DNA of 64,000 bases from an uncultured Nioella sp. (GTDB lineage: Bacteria > Pseudomonadota > Alphaproteobacteria > Rhodobacterales > Rhodobacteraceae), in assembly GCA_947495575.1 (NCBI GenBank), contig CANLZL010000008.1, positions 62,001-126,000 of the forward strand, given 5' to 3'. Every line of letters starts with the position of its first letter. Within the stretch, counting starts at the first letter, position 1. Position numbers and translations under genes: made by a program. Below, piece after piece: positions 8,657 to 17,944 of the stretch. Below the pieces are notes generated by a model. That model saw only the letters and a list, made by a program, of their open reading frames with translations. It ran no database searches and was not told the DNA's origin.

Positions 8657-8683
8657 GTATTGGTAAAGAAACCTAACCAATAC
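8657..8683. promoter_or_regulatory. Inverted repeat before the lactate-dehydrogenase-like gene
   Basis: GTATTGGT (8657-8664) and ACCAATAC (8676-8683) form an 8-bp inverted repeat with an 11-nt spacer, placed just before the ribosome-binding site of the downstream gene. TTGGT/ACCAA arms recall GntR-type LldR operators, but the spacer is longer than usual. It could instead form an mRNA hairpin near the start codon. Confidence 0.35.
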
Positions 8684-8696
8684 CGGAGAAAGCTTG

Positions 8697-9860
8697 ATGC
8701 CCGTCATTACCAATATCGAGGATCTGAAGCGGATCTATCGTCGCCGCGCACCCAAAATGTTTTATGATTACGCTGAAACGGGCAGCTGGTCCGAACAGAC
8801 TTTTCACGAAAATTCTAGTGATTTCAGTCAGATACGCCTTCGCCAAAAGGTGGCGGTGGATATGACCAACCGTAGCACCAAAACCCAGATGATTGGTCAG
8901 GATGTGGCGATGCCAGTGGCCCTTGCCCCCGTTGGTTTGACCGGGATGCAACATGCCGATGGAGAGATTTTGGCCGCCCGCGCCGCAGAGAAATTTGGCG
9001 TGCCCTTCACGCTCTCCACCCTATCCATCTGCTCGATTGAGGATGTGGCCGAAAATACCAGCAAACCGTTCTGGCTGCAGGTCTACACTTTGAAAGACAA
9101 CGATTATATGCGCCGTCTGATCCAGCGGGCAAAGGACGCCAAATGTTCCGCGATCGTTATCACTTTGGACCTTCAACTGCAGGGGCAGCGCCACAAAGAC
9201 CTGAAGAACGGACTGTCCGCCCCACCCAAGCCCACGGTTGCCACGGCGCTCGATCTTGCCACGAAATGGCGGTGGGGTATTGGAATGCTGGGCACCAAAC
9301 GCCGTTTTTTTGGCAATGTCATCGGCCACGTCAGTGGCGTGGAAAACCCGGCCTCTTTGATGGATTGGACAAGTCAGGCATTTGACCATTCGCTCGATTG
9401 GGATCGGGTGAAGGAAATTATGGATATGTGGGGCGGCAAAGTGATCCTGAAAGGGATACTGGACGCAGATGACGCCCGAAAAGCCGCCGAGCTGGGGGCA
9501 GATGCGATCATTGTATCCAATCATGGCGGGCGGCAGCTTGATGGCTGCCTCAGCTCGATCCGCATGTTGCCATCAATCCTTGAGGCCGTCGGAGACAAGG
9601 TCGAAGTCCACCTTGATAGTGGCATCCGATCCGGTCAGGACGTTTTGAAGGCCATCGCGATGGGGGCCAAAAGCACCTATATCGGCCGTGCCTTTGTCTA
9701 TGGGCTTGGCGCGATGGGAGAAGCCGGCGTGACCAAGGCGCTAGAAGTCATCCACATGGAGTTGGACAAGACCATGGCGCTCTGTGGCGAGCGTGATGTC
9801 CACAATCTCGGCCGGCACAACCTGATGGTGCCAACAGATTTTGAAGGAGAGTGGGTCTAA
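8697..9860 (+). CDS. lldD: FMN-dependent alpha-hydroxy-acid dehydrogenase (L-lactate dehydrogenase type)
   Basis: This 387-residue flavoprotein oxidises L-2-hydroxy acids, most likely L-lactate to pyruvate, and passes electrons to the respiratory chain. FMN and active-site motifs are visible: YDYAETGSWSE, APVGLTGMQHADGE, LQVYTLKD, the catalytic His-Gly-Gly-Arg stretch SNHGGRQLDG, and DSGIRSGQDVLKAIAMGAK. ATG 8697 follows CGGAGAAAGCT; the TTG one codon earlier is unlikely. Its stop overlaps the end of the convergent dcp gene by 4 nt. Other 2-hydroxy-acid substrates cannot be excluded. Confidence 0.88.
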   Translation: MPVITNIEDLKRIYRRRAPKMFYDYAETGSWSEQTFHENSSDFSQIRLRQKVAVDMTNRSTKTQMIGQDVAMPVALAPVGLTGMQHADGEILAARAAEKFGVPFTLSTLSICSIEDVAENTSKPFWLQVYTLKDNDYMRRLIQRAKDAKCSAIVITLDLQLQGQRHKDLKNGLSAPPKPTVATALDLATKWRWGIGMLGTKRRFFGNVIGHVSGVENPASLMDWTSQAFDHSLDWDRVKEIMDMWGGKVILKGILDADDARKAAELGADAIIVSNHGGRQLDGCLSSIRMLPSILEAVGDKVEVHLDSGIRSGQDVLKAIAMGAKSTYIGRAFVYGLGAMGEAGVTKALEVIHMELDKTMALCGERDVHNLGRHNLMVPTDFEGEWV

Positions 9861-11884
9861 GCCACCTTATCGAGGCCGCGGCCTTTTAGCAGAGCCTCGA
9901 CCCCTGGCATCCGGCCCCGGAACGCGGTGTAAAGTGCGTCGGCCTCTTGGCTACCGCCGGTCGAAAGGATGAATTCCTCTAGTTTGGCCGCCGTGCCTGC
10001 ATCAAAGGCATTGCCAGCTTCCTCAAAGGCTTCGAACGCATCCGCATCCATGACCTCGGACCACATGTAGCTATAGTACCCGCTGGAATAACCGTCGCCA
10101 GCGAAGACATGTGCAAAATGTGGCGTGGCATGGCGCATGGTGATGGCCTGCGGCATCCCGATGCGGGCCAAAGTAGCGGCCTCTGCTGCAATTGGGTCTG
10201 TTGGGGCTGCGCCGGCGTGAAAATCAAGATCCACCAAGGCTGAGGCCACATATTCGACAGTTTGGAAGCCCATGTCATATGTCTGCGCCGCTAAAAGCCG
10301 TTCCAGCAATGGCTTTGGCATTGGCTGCCCCGTTTCTGAATGCAACGCGTGTTTTTCCAAAACCTCTTTCACATCCAGCCAATGCTCATAAAGCTGACTT
10401 GGAAGCTCTACGAAATCGCGCGCAACGGAAGTGCCGGAAATCGATCCATAGGTGACATCAGACAACATCTGGTGCAACGCATGACCAAACTCGTGGAACA
10501 AGGTGCGGGCATCGTCATAAGACAATAGCGCAGGCGCGCCGTCTGCCGGTTTTGCGAAGTTACAGACGTTGACCACGATGGGCCGCACATCGCCACCCAG
10601 CTTTGACTGGCTACGCATCGCCGAACACCACGCGCCAGACCGTTTGGACCCGCGCGCGAAATAATCTCCTAGAAAAACAGCTACATGCTGTCCGTTCCGT
10701 GTAACCTCCCATGCGCGTACATCAGGGTGGTACATCGGTTGATCCAATTCCCGGAACTCAAGCCGAAAAAGGCGGTTCGCGCAATCAAACGAGGCCTCAA
10801 TCATCCGATCAAGTTGGAAATATGGCTTCAGCTCAGCCTCATCCAAATCGTGTTCGGCCTTACGACGCTTCTCTGAATAGTACCGCCAATCCCACGGCAT
10901 AAGGTCACCATTGATGCCATCGGCACGCATCATTTCTGTCAGGATCGCGGCATCGGCCTCGGACTGTGCCTTGGCAGGCGACCAGACGTTCATCAGCAGG
11001 TCGCGCACCTTATCTGGCGCCCCCGCCATTTCGGTCTCCAATTTGTAATCGGCAAAGCTGTCATAGCCCAGTAGCGCTGCGCGTTCGGCGCGCAAGGCAA
11101 GTACTTCGGTCGCGTTGGCACGATTGTCAGTTTTGCCGCCATTGGCCCCACGCGCGGCCCATGCCTTTTGCGCCTTTTCGCGCAAATCGCGGCGCGGCGA
11201 GAATTGCAAAAAGGGAACAATCAACGAGCGCGACAAAGTCACGACCGGCCCATCCGCGCCTTTCTCTTTTCCCGCAGCGCGGGCCGCATCGACGACAAAA
11301 TCCGGTAAACCTTCCAGATCTTCCTCTGCCAAGGGCATGAACCACTCGCGCTCATCGGCCAGCAGGTTTTGCATGAACTCAGTGCCTAAAACTGCCAAAC
11401 GCGATTTCACTTCGGTCAGCCGGTCCCGGTCCTTGCCTACCAGCGCAGCGCCCGAGCGCACAAAGCTGCGATGGGTCAACATCAGGACGCGTGCCTGTTC
11501 ATCCGTCAGACCAAGCTGATCTTTTTGATCCCAAAGGGTGCTTATACGACCCCAAAGCGCTTCGTTATTGGTGATCTCAGACGAAAACGCGGAAAGCTTC
11601 GGCGCCATCTCGCGCTGCAAGGCCTCTCGCGTTTCATTCGCATCCGCGCCCGCCAGGTTGTAGAAAACATTCGCCGCCTGATTGAGCATCTTATCCGACA
11701 GCTCCATCGCCTCGATCGTATTGGCAAAACTCGGCGGTTGCGGGTTCTCTGCAATCTGGATCATCGCCGCGCGCGCCGCATCCAGGGCAGTTTCCAGCGC
11801 GGGCCCGAAATGCAAGTCTTCGATCTGATCAAAGGGTGGCAAGCCAAAGGGTGTGTCCCAGTTTTGCAGCAAGGGGTTGGTCAT
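9857..11884 (-). CDS. dcp: M3 family oligopeptidase / peptidyl-dipeptidase
   Basis: This 675-residue zinc metallopeptidase has the M3 signature TLFHEFGHALHQMLSD: HExxH provides two zinc His ligands and the catalytic Glu, with the third ligand Glu in the downstream VARDFVELPSQLYEHW. N-terminal helices begin NPLLQNWDTPFGLPPFDQI. Dcp and oligopeptidase A degrade short peptides in the cytoplasm; exact specificity cannot be told. ATG 11884 follows AAAGGAGAT and is preferred to an upstream in-frame start at 11923. Confidence 0.92.
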   Translation of the reverse strand: MTNPLLQNWDTPFGLPPFDQIEDLHFGPALETALDAARAAMIQIAENPQPPSFANTIEAMELSDKMLNQAANVFYNLAGADANETREALQREMAPKLSAFSSEITNNEALWGRISTLWDQKDQLGLTDEQARVLMLTHRSFVRSGAALVGKDRDRLTEVKSRLAVLGTEFMQNLLADEREWFMPLAEEDLEGLPDFVVDAARAAGKEKGADGPVVTLSRSLIVPFLQFSPRRDLREKAQKAWAARGANGGKTDNRANATEVLALRAERAALLGYDSFADYKLETEMAGAPDKVRDLLMNVWSPAKAQSEADAAILTEMMRADGINGDLMPWDWRYYSEKRRKAEHDLDEAELKPYFQLDRMIEASFDCANRLFRLEFRELDQPMYHPDVRAWEVTRNGQHVAVFLGDYFARGSKRSGAWCSAMRSQSKLGGDVRPIVVNVCNFAKPADGAPALLSYDDARTLFHEFGHALHQMLSDVTYGSISGTSVARDFVELPSQLYEHWLDVKEVLEKHALHSETGQPMPKPLLERLLAAQTYDMGFQTVEYVASALVDLDFHAGAAPTDPIAAEAATLARIGMPQAITMRHATPHFAHVFAGDGYSSGYYSYMWSEVMDADAFEAFEEAGNAFDAGTAAKLEEFILSTGGSQEADALYTAFRGRMPGVEALLKGRGLDKVA

Positions 11885-11976
11885 GAAATGATCTCCTTTG
11901 ACGAAAAGATAGGAGCAAGGCAAACGAGATACGAGCGGATATTGCCGGAAAAATCCCGGTCACGGTCACAATCGGG

Positions 11977-13035
11977 TTAATCTGCCTGCCCGCCGCAAAC
12001 GGCGCAGTCATCACGCCTGTTTGCGCGGATAATTCTGGTCTCTGCGTATAACGCATCAAAGATCAAAATCCGGCCGCGTAGCCCCTCGCCTGCGCCTGCG
12101 ATTTCTTTGATCGCTTCGCCTGCCATCAGCGCGCCTACGGTACCGGGCAAGGCCCCGATCACGCCGGTTTCCGAACAGGTCGCGGCCATTCCCGGTTGCG
12201 GCGCCTCGGGAAAGACGCAAGCCATGCAGGGCGCGTCATTGGCGGGGTCATAGATCGTTACCTGCCCCTCCCACGCTGAAATCGCGCCTGAAACAACGGG
12301 CTTTCCCGTGGCCACTGCGGCGCGGTTGATCAGATCCCGGATATCCCAGCCATCAGTTCCATCTATGATTAAATCATATTCGGCGAAAAGCTCCTCGGCG
12401 ATCTCGTCCGTCAGTTTGCGGTGATAGGGTTTGACGGTGATATGCGGGTTCAGCGCCTTCATTCGCGCTTCTGCCGAAAAAACCTTGGGGATACCTTGCG
12501 CCTCATCGGTATGAATGATCTGGCGCTGAAGGTTCGACAAATCAACCGTGTCATGGTCTATGACGCCGATCGTGCCGACACCGGCGGCCGCCAAATAAAA
12601 CAACACTGGCGAGCCAAGACCGCCAGCGCCCACAACCAAAACCGAGGCATTTTTCAGCTTTTTCTGGCCTGGCCCGCCGATCTCTCGCAGGGTGATGTGG
12701 CGGGCATACCGTTCCAATTCTCCCGCTGAAAAAGTGCCGGTCTGCGCAGGATTCTTGCCTTCCCGGGCCGCCTCAACCAGACTTGCGCGGGCTTTTATTT
12801 GCCTCAGAATGACGCGATACCCTAAGGCAATAGCCACAAGCCCCCCCAAGACCAGCCATTCGCCAAGGCTACCGCCAGTTGCCTCACGCGCTGCGTGACC
12901 TTCGGGCAGAACAATCTGTACCAAGAGCACACCGATATAGAGAAATCCCAGCATCAGGAACCGCGCCTGTAGGGGCGCCTTCATCAAAACGCCAAGCCCC
13001 CAGAGACCCAGCGCCAATGCGAAGACCCAGACCAT
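11977..13035 (-). CDS. moeB: ThiF/MoeB/HesA-type adenylyltransferase with N-terminal membrane segments
   Basis: The 352-residue protein is a fusion. Residues 1-80 contain about three hydrophobic helices (roughly 1-19, 25-43 and 58-77). Residues 105-352 form an E1-like adenylation domain with GAGGLGS at 136-142, DxDxVDLSNLQRQ-like IDHDTVDLSNLQRQ, and zinc-binding pairs CMAC and CAVC. E1-like proteins of this type adenylate the C-terminal Gly-Gly of ubiquitin-like sulfur carriers (MoaD, ThiS). It overlaps dut by 1 nt in the coaBC-dut-moeB run. The membrane part is unusual compared with E. coli MoeB and would anchor activation at the inner membrane. Whether it serves MoaD or another carrier is not shown. 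Confidence 0.88.
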   Translation of the reverse strand: MVWVFALALGLWGLGVLMKAPLQARFLMLGFLYIGVLLVQIVLPEGHAAREATGGSLGEWLVLGGLVAIALGYRVILRQIKARASLVEAAREGKNPAQTGTFSAGELERYARHITLREIGGPGQKKLKNASVLVVGAGGLGSPVLFYLAAAGVGTIGVIDHDTVDLSNLQRQIIHTDEAQGIPKVFSAEARMKALNPHITVKPYHRKLTDEIAEELFAEYDLIIDGTDGWDIRDLINRAAVATGKPVVSGAISAWEGQVTIYDPANDAPCMACVFPEAPQPGMAATCSETGVIGALPGTVGALMAGEAIKEIAGAGEGLRGRILIFDALYAETRIIRANRRDDCAVCGGQAD

Positions 13036-13502
13036 CAGCCGCGCCCCGTTGAGCCAAAGCCACCTTCGCCGCGTTCGGTCTCATCCAAGACATCAACAAG
13101 GTCAAATCCGGCCTGAACCACGGGCGCAATGACGGCCTGAGCAATGCGATCTCCATGAGCGATCATGAATGGCTCAGGTCCCAGATTGATCAGCAAAACG
13201 CCCAAGGGCCCACGATAGTCGCTATCGATTGTGCCCGGCGTGTTGGGCAAGGAAATCCCGTGTTTCAAGGCAAGGCCAGAACGGGGCCTTATCTGCATTT
13301 CATAGCCCTGGGGAATTTCGACACGAATCCCGGTTGGGATGATCCTACGTTCCATCGGCATCAGGGTTATGCCCCCGGTGCGTTGGTCTTCTGCCAAATT
13401 GGCCCGTATATCGGCGCCGGCCGCACCAGCGGTCGCATAAACCGGTAGGGTGATCGTGCGATCGGCCCAATTCTCGTAGATGGTTTTGACGGATACAGGC
13501 AC
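13035..13502 (-). CDS. dut: Deoxyuridine 5'-triphosphate nucleotidohydrolase (dUTPase)
   Basis: This 155-residue trimeric dUTPase hydrolyses dUTP to dUMP and pyrophosphate. The five motifs are present in order: [51 protein letters not shown] and the C-terminal [12 protein letters not shown] that closes over the nucleotide. The start is a GTG at 13502, since no in-frame ATG lies upstream before the coaBC stop; an AAGGGG stretch precedes it. It sits between coaBC and moeB on the same strand. Confidence 0.95.
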   Translation of the reverse strand: MPVSVKTIYENWADRTITLPVYATAGAAGADIRANLAEDQRTGGITLMPMERRIIPTGIRVEIPQGYEMQIRPRSGLALKHGISLPNTPGTIDSDYRGPLGVLLINLGPEPFMIAHGDRIAQAVIAPVVQAGFDLVDVLDETERGEGGFGSTGRG

Positions 13503-13553
13503 GTCCTGCCCCTTCTTCTCTGCAAAATGCCCCCGCAGGCGGCATTTGAATTC

Positions 13554-14750
13554 TTATTTCAGGGCATCGGCAATGCGCGCTGCCAGACGTCGCGCGGTCT
13601 CCTGCTTGCTCAGACGCGGCCAATCCTCAACCCCATCAGCAGTCACAATCGAAACCTTGTTCTCGGACCCACCCATAATCCCCGTCTCAGGAGAGACATC
13701 ATTGGCCACGATCCAGTCGCAGCCCTTTCGAGCGCGTTTCGCAGTTGCATTGGCTTCAACATCGTTGGTCTCTGCAGCAAATCCCACCACCAGTCCAGGC
13801 CGCCCGGTTGTCATTTGTGAAACAGTTTTGAGGATGTCGGGATTTTCCGAAAACTCCAACGCGGGCAGACCGGCGCCTTCGGTCTTCTTCATCTTTTGGT
13901 CAGAGGCATTCTCGACCCGCCAATCCGCTACGGCAGCCGCAAAAACCGCCGCATCAGAGGGAAGCGCGGCCTCTACTGCTGCCAGCATCTCACCTGCTGT
14001 TTCCACTTTCCGCACTGTGACCCCTTCAGGCGGGGCGACCTGTGCCGGGCCAGTAACAAAGGTCACATTCGCCCCCAAATCGCGCAGCGCTTCGGCCAAC
14101 GCCGTGCCCTGTGCGCCAGAGGATCTATTGGCGATATAGCGAACAGGATCAATGGGTTCATGCGTCGGACCAGAGGTAACAAGGATATGCCTGCCCTTGA
14201 GCGGGCCATCTGACAGGAAAGCCGAGACAGCGTCGACGATCTCAGGCACTTCGGCCATCCGACCCGGCCCGAATTCACCACAAGCCATTGGACCTTCATC
14301 AGGTCCAACAACCCGCACCCCATCGGTCTGCAACGTCGCCAAATTGCGCTGTGTTGCCGGATGTTCCCACATTTTTACGTTCATCGCAGGAACGATCATC
14401 ACAGGTTTGTCTGTCGCCATCAAAAGGGTCGACGCCAAATCATTGGCCAAACCGCCCGCCATCTTGCCCATCAGATCAGCCGTCGCCGGAGCGACAACAA
14501 CCAGATCTGCAGCGCGGCTGAGCTCGATATGGCCCATCTCGGCCTCATCCGTCAGATCAAAGAGATCCCGGTAGACTTTTTCAGCGGCAAGAGCCGAAGC
14601 TGACAGCGGCGTAACAAACTCTTCTGCGGCCTTGGTCAACACTGGCACAACGTTGGCCCCCTGCTCGCGCAGGCGTCGGATAAGATCAAGCGATTTGAAA
14701 GCCGCGATACCGCCGCCGATAATCAAGAGAATTCGCTTATTTGCCAGCAT
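13554..14750 (-). CDS. coaBC: Bifunctional phosphopantothenoylcysteine decarboxylase / phosphopantothenate-cysteine ligase
   Basis: This 398-residue protein carries both steps from 4'-phosphopantothenate to 4'-phosphopantetheine in CoA synthesis. The N-terminal CoaC flavoprotein domain has IIGGGIAAFKSLDLIRRL, PATADLMGKMAGGLANDL, PAMNVKMW and the catalytic-Cys motif ACGEFGPGRM. The C-terminal CoaB domain has ILVTSGPTHEPIDPVRYIANRSSG. ATG 14750 follows GGAGGCCCC and is preferred to an upstream ATG at 14777. It leads the coaBC-dut-moeB unit. Confidence 0.95.
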   Translation of the reverse strand: MLANKRILLIIGGGIAAFKSLDLIRRLREQGANVVPVLTKAAEEFVTPLSASALAAEKVYRDLFDLTDEAEMGHIELSRAADLVVVAPATADLMGKMAGGLANDLASTLLMATDKPVMIVPAMNVKMWEHPATQRNLATLQTDGVRVVGPDEGPMACGEFGPGRMAEVPEIVDAVSAFLSDGPLKGRHILVTSGPTHEPIDPVRYIANRSSGAQGTALAEALRDLGANVTFVTGPAQVAPPEGVTVRKVETAGEMLAAVEAALPSDAAVFAAAVADWRVENASDQKMKKTEGAGLPALEFSENPDILKTVSQMTTGRPGLVVGFAAETNDVEANATAKRARKGCDWIVANDVSPETGIMGGSENKVSIVTADGVEDWPRLSKQETARRLAARIADALK

Positions 14751-14846
14751 GGGGCCTCCGCCGGGTTGGTCGGGCATAATCCTCGCAACCTATGCGCGGG
14801 CGGGCCGGGCGACAAGACGCTAGAGGTCTCCTGTCAGGACGACATT

Positions 14847-14887
14847 AAAAAAACGAATGGCCGGCAGCGCGAGGTCCGCTGCCGGCC
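14847..14887 (-). terminator. Rho-independent terminator after rpoH
   Basis: A perfect 11-bp GC-rich stem (arms 14859-14869 and 14877-14887) is followed on the minus strand by seven T residues after a short gap. It lies 37 nt beyond the sigma-factor stop codon. Confidence 0.88.
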
Positions 14888-14923
14888 AGAGCCTCGAAGA
14901 CAATGTCCCGAAGCCCGAGGGGT

Positions 14924-15802
14924 TCAGTCTATCAACGCCCGCAATTCTGTTTCCTGAGGCGATAGTTGCGTCCGCATTTTTGTAAGTGCCGCGACTTCGA
15001 TCTGGCGCACGCGCTCCTTTGAAAGGCCCAACTCATCGCCAAGGCATTCCAATGTGCGTGTCGGGCTTTGAAGCTTTCGGGCCTTGATGATTTTGCGTTC
15101 ACGATCATTGAGGGCGCCCAATGCGGAATAAAGCCATTCCTTCAACTGCGCGCCATCTTTTTCACGCTCAATCTGCTCTGCGGCTTGCTCGCCCTCGTCT
15201 TCCAATAGCTCGATCCACTCGCGCCCTTCTTCCCCATCGGATTGTAGTGCGTTGAGCGAAAAATCTGAGCCAGCCATCCGGCCTTCCATCATCTCGACGT
15301 CCTTAAGTGAAACGCCAATTTCTTCTGCGATTTTCACGCGCAGTTGATGACCGTCCAACTCTTCACCTGCGGCGGCTGCATCTGACTCCAGCCGGGCCCG
15401 TACACGGCGTAGATTGAAGAACAGGCTCTTTTGAGGCGAGGTTGATCCAGTGCGCACCATCGACCAGTTGCGCATGACAAAATCCTGCAGACCTGCGCGG
15501 ATCCACCAGACCGAATAGGTCGAAAACCGAACGCCACGATCCGGGTCAAAGCGATCTGCCGCCTTCATAAGGCCAAGACCCGCCTCTTGGATCAGATCAT
15601 TCATGGATGCGCCATAGCCGCGGAACTTCCAAGCCACCGATATTGCCAATCGCATATAGGCATTGATCAAACGGTGCAGCGCCTGTTCATCCCGGTGGTC
15701 GCGCCATGCAATGGCAAGTTCACGTTCAGTATCCGCATCCAGCAATTCCGCGCGGCGCGCTTGCCGGGAAAGGGTCTGGTCAGAATTCATGTCCAGTGCC
15801 AT
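14924..15802 (-). CDS. rpoH: RNA polymerase sigma-32-family factor, RpoHII type
   Basis: This 292-residue group-3 sigma factor has region 2 (LINAYMRLAISVAWKFRGYG, DLIQEAGLGLMKAADRFDPDRG, FSTYSVWWIRAGLQDFV) and region 4 (LNDRERKIIKARKL ... LGDELGLSKERVRQIE). The internal block WSMVRTGSTSPQKSLFFNLRR matches RpoH, where QKxLFFNLR is the RpoH box. Its divergence from classical RpoH suggests the second, oxidative-stress type (RpoHII) found in Rhodobacterales; that subtype is my inference. ATG 15802 follows AGGAGGAC. It is divergent from cobU. Confidence 0.88.
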   Translation of the reverse strand: MALDMNSDQTLSRQARRAELLDADTERELAIAWRDHRDEQALHRLINAYMRLAISVAWKFRGYGASMNDLIQEAGLGLMKAADRFDPDRGVRFSTYSVWWIRAGLQDFVMRNWSMVRTGSTSPQKSLFFNLRRVRARLESDAAAAGEELDGHQLRVKIAEEIGVSLKDVEMMEGRMAGSDFSLNALQSDGEEGREWIELLEDEGEQAAEQIEREKDGAQLKEWLYSALGALNDRERKIIKARKLQSPTRTLECLGDELGLSKERVRQIEVAALTKMRTQLSPQETELRALID

Positions 15803-15883
15803 AACGTCCTCCTGTCGAATGCGTGTTTGCATCCAATACGTGCGCAGATTGAAACCGGATCATTTTTTCTTGTCGGAGATCGC

Positions 15884-16414
15884 ATGAGCCCTCTGCCGCA
15901 ACTGACATTGGTGATTGGCGGGGCCGCCTCAGGCAAATCGGCCTATGCGGAAACGCTGGCGCGCAACGCGAGTGACCGTCGCGTTTACATTGCCACCGCT
16001 CAGGCTTTTGATACCGAAATGGAGGCAAAAATCGCCCGCCATCAGGCCGCACGCGCGCAAGATGGATGGAACACCATTGAAGCACCATTTGATGTGGCAG
16101 GCGCAGTTGGCAAGCGCGAGCTGGGCGAAATCATTTTGTTGGACTGCGCCACTTTTTGGCTAACCAACCTTTTGCTCGCCGACAGGGATTGGCGATCAGA
16201 AACGGATTTACTAACCACCGCGCTCATCTCCGCGTCCTGCCCTGTTATTGTTGTGACCAATGAAACTGGACAGGGAATTGTTCCCGAAAACGATTTGGCG
16301 CGTCGGTTTCGGCAGGCGCAAGGCGAGTTGAACCAGATTTTGGCGGCGGAGGCGGATTTGGTTGTGACGGTTATCGCGGGGCTGCCATTGACCCTTAAGG
16401 GTACAGAGCCGTGA
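15884..16414 (+). CDS. cobU: Adenosylcobinamide kinase / adenosylcobinamide-phosphate guanylyltransferase
   Basis: This 176-residue bifunctional cobalamin enzyme phosphorylates adenosylcobinamide and then attaches GMP. The P-loop GGAASGKSAYAE is near residues 12-23, the YIATAQAFDTEMEAKIARHQ block carries the GMP-accepting His region, and LLDCATFWLTNLL and VTNETGQGIVPEN follow. GGAG precedes ATG 15884. The gene overlaps the next by 4 nt. The product supplies the B12 that the downstream ethylmalonyl-CoA mutase in this window needs. Confidence 0.93.
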   Translation: MSPLPQLTLVIGGAASGKSAYAETLARNASDRRVYIATAQAFDTEMEAKIARHQAARAQDGWNTIEAPFDVAGAVGKRELGEIILLDCATFWLTNLLLADRDWRSETDLLTTALISASCPVIVVTNETGQGIVPENDLARRFRQAQGELNQILAAEADLVVTVIAGLPLTLKGTEP

Positions 16415-16989
16415 CGGTCTGGCACTGGGTGCGCCACGGGCCAACTCATGAAAAGGCCTTTACCGGCTGGCGGGACGTGCCCGCAGACTTATCGGATCAC
16501 GATCAAATCGCCCGTCTTGATGAACACCTACCGCGACCAGCCCTGATTTTCTCATCTGACCTGATCCGATGCGTCGCAACCGCCGATAGATTAAGTAGTG
16601 GTCGCATACGACTGGATCACGACCCCGATATTCGCGAATTTCATTTCGGTGACTGGGATGGGCGCCATTTCTCGGACGTCTCTGAAACCCATCCGGAGCT
16701 ATCGCGCGAATATTGGGAAAAGCCCGGGGACGTTGCCCCGCCCGGCGGCGAAAGCTGGAATGACGGCGCTGCGCGTGTTGCCAAATCCGTGGATCGGGTG
16801 AATGCTGCCTATCCTGACGCTCACGTGATCGCGGTTGCCCATTTCGGCACTATCCTGACGCAAATCCAACGCGCAACAGGCCAAAGCGCCTATGAGGTGC
16901 TGGCCCATGAAATCCACAACCTGTCGGTCACGCGTATTCGGCATGAGCGCGGTCAGTGGGCTGTGGAGACGATTAATCACACTCCGTGA
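16411..16989 (+). CDS. Histidine phosphatase family protein, probable alpha-ribazole phosphatase
   Basis: This 192-residue protein has the phosphoglycerate-mutase-like active site VRHGPTH at residues 7-13 with the phosphoryl-accepting His, and a second His in VIAVAHFGTIL. The start is GTG 16411, overlapping the cobU stop in a GTGA junction. Coupling to cobU suggests the CobC role, removing phosphate from alpha-ribazole phosphate in B12 assembly. Family membership is firm; the exact substrate is inferred from context. Confidence 0.8.
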   Translation: MTVWHWVRHGPTHEKAFTGWRDVPADLSDHDQIARLDEHLPRPALIFSSDLIRCVATADRLSSGRIRLDHDPDIREFHFGDWDGRHFSDVSETHPELSREYWEKPGDVAPPGGESWNDGAARVAKSVDRVNAAYPDAHVIAVAHFGTILTQIQRATGQSAYEVLAHEIHNLSVTRIRHERGQWAVETINHTP

Positions 16990-17049
16990 TGCAATTGCTC
17001 AATTATTGTAATTGGACAAGCAGGTCCCAATTACGGCACCGTCTCGCAT

Positions 17050-17919
17050 ATGACACATGACATATTGATTGCCGATAAATCTTATTCCAGTTGGTCCTTG
17101 CGTGGCTGGCTGTCCTTTGCCGCGTTTGATCTGCCGGTCACGGTTCACTCCACTCGCATGTATTGCGACCAATTCCTAAAAGATGTGCAGGCCTTTTCAC
17201 CTCTGAGCCGTACTGTGCCGATTGTCAAAACCCCTGACGGCGGCCTGCTGACGGACTCGCTGGCGATTGCATGGCACCTGGTCGAAGCGTTTCCCGACCG
17301 TGGCCTCTTGCCGGCCGACCCCATGGCCCGCGCCACTGCCATGAGCCTGATCACTGAAATGCATTCTGGATTCACCGCATTGCGCGGCGCCTGCCCGATG
17401 AATTTGCGGACGGGGTGGATAGGCTTCCTCGCAGATGACGCTGTGAAGGCTGACCTTGCCCGATTGGATTTGGTGTTTCGCCAGGCCTTTGCAGCGCATG
17501 GCGGTCCGTGGCTTTGCGGAGCGTATTCCCTGGCTGATGTTTTCTTTGCTCCGGTGGCAACGCGCATTTTGACCTATGATCTGTCGGTTGCGGGGCACGT
17601 TCTGGATTATGCAAAGGCGCATATCGCGCGACCCGAATTCCGCCGGTGGCGCGCGATGGGTCAGGCGCAAGGGGCGGAACAGCCCATTTATGACATGGGC
17701 TTGGCCAGACGCCCCTTTCCCATGCCAAACATGCTAGCTGCGAAGGCTGTGGAAACTGGACCATCAGAAAACGCCATTTGCCCTTATTCGGGAAAACCCG
17801 TGACAGATTTTCTGGAACTGGATGGTCGGGTGTTTGGGTTTTGCAACCCGGGATGCCGTGACAAGACTGTTGCAGACCCGGAAGCTTGGCCTGCCTTCAT
17901 GGAAATTTACCGTTCGTAA
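17050..17919 (+). CDS. Glutathione S-transferase-like protein with a C-terminal YHS/TRASH-like metal-binding tail
   Basis: Residues 1-80 form a thioredoxin-like GST domain (SYSSWSLRGWL, SRTVPIVKTPDGGLLTDSLAI) and residues 90-200 a helical GST C-domain (LCGAYSLADVFFAPV). From about residue 240 there is an added segment, CPYSGKPV ... FGFCNPGCRDK, with three Cys in a C-x23-C-x3-C layout followed by DPEAW. This resembles YHS/TRASH metal-binding domains. The fusion suggests a thiol- or metal-linked stress role, but no substrate is known. The gene stands alone between cobU-phosphatase and comM, and the length (289) exceeds an ordinary GST. Confidence 0.82.
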   Translation: MTHDILIADKSYSSWSLRGWLSFAAFDLPVTVHSTRMYCDQFLKDVQAFSPLSRTVPIVKTPDGGLLTDSLAIAWHLVEAFPDRGLLPADPMARATAMSLITEMHSGFTALRGACPMNLRTGWIGFLADDAVKADLARLDLVFRQAFAAHGGPWLCGAYSLADVFFAPVATRILTYDLSVAGHVLDYAKAHIARPEFRRWRAMGQAQGAEQPIYDMGLARRPFPMPNMLAAKAVETGPSENAICPYSGKPVTDFLELDGRVFGFCNPGCRDKTVADPEAWPAFMEIYRS

Positions 17920-17944
17920 AGGATTGGGCAGCTAGTCGTTAACT

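Noticed and set aside
15803-15883. Cobalamin riboswitch before cobU
   Set aside because: The gap between rpoH and cobU is about 80 nt, too short for a B12 riboswitch, and no B12-box was seen.
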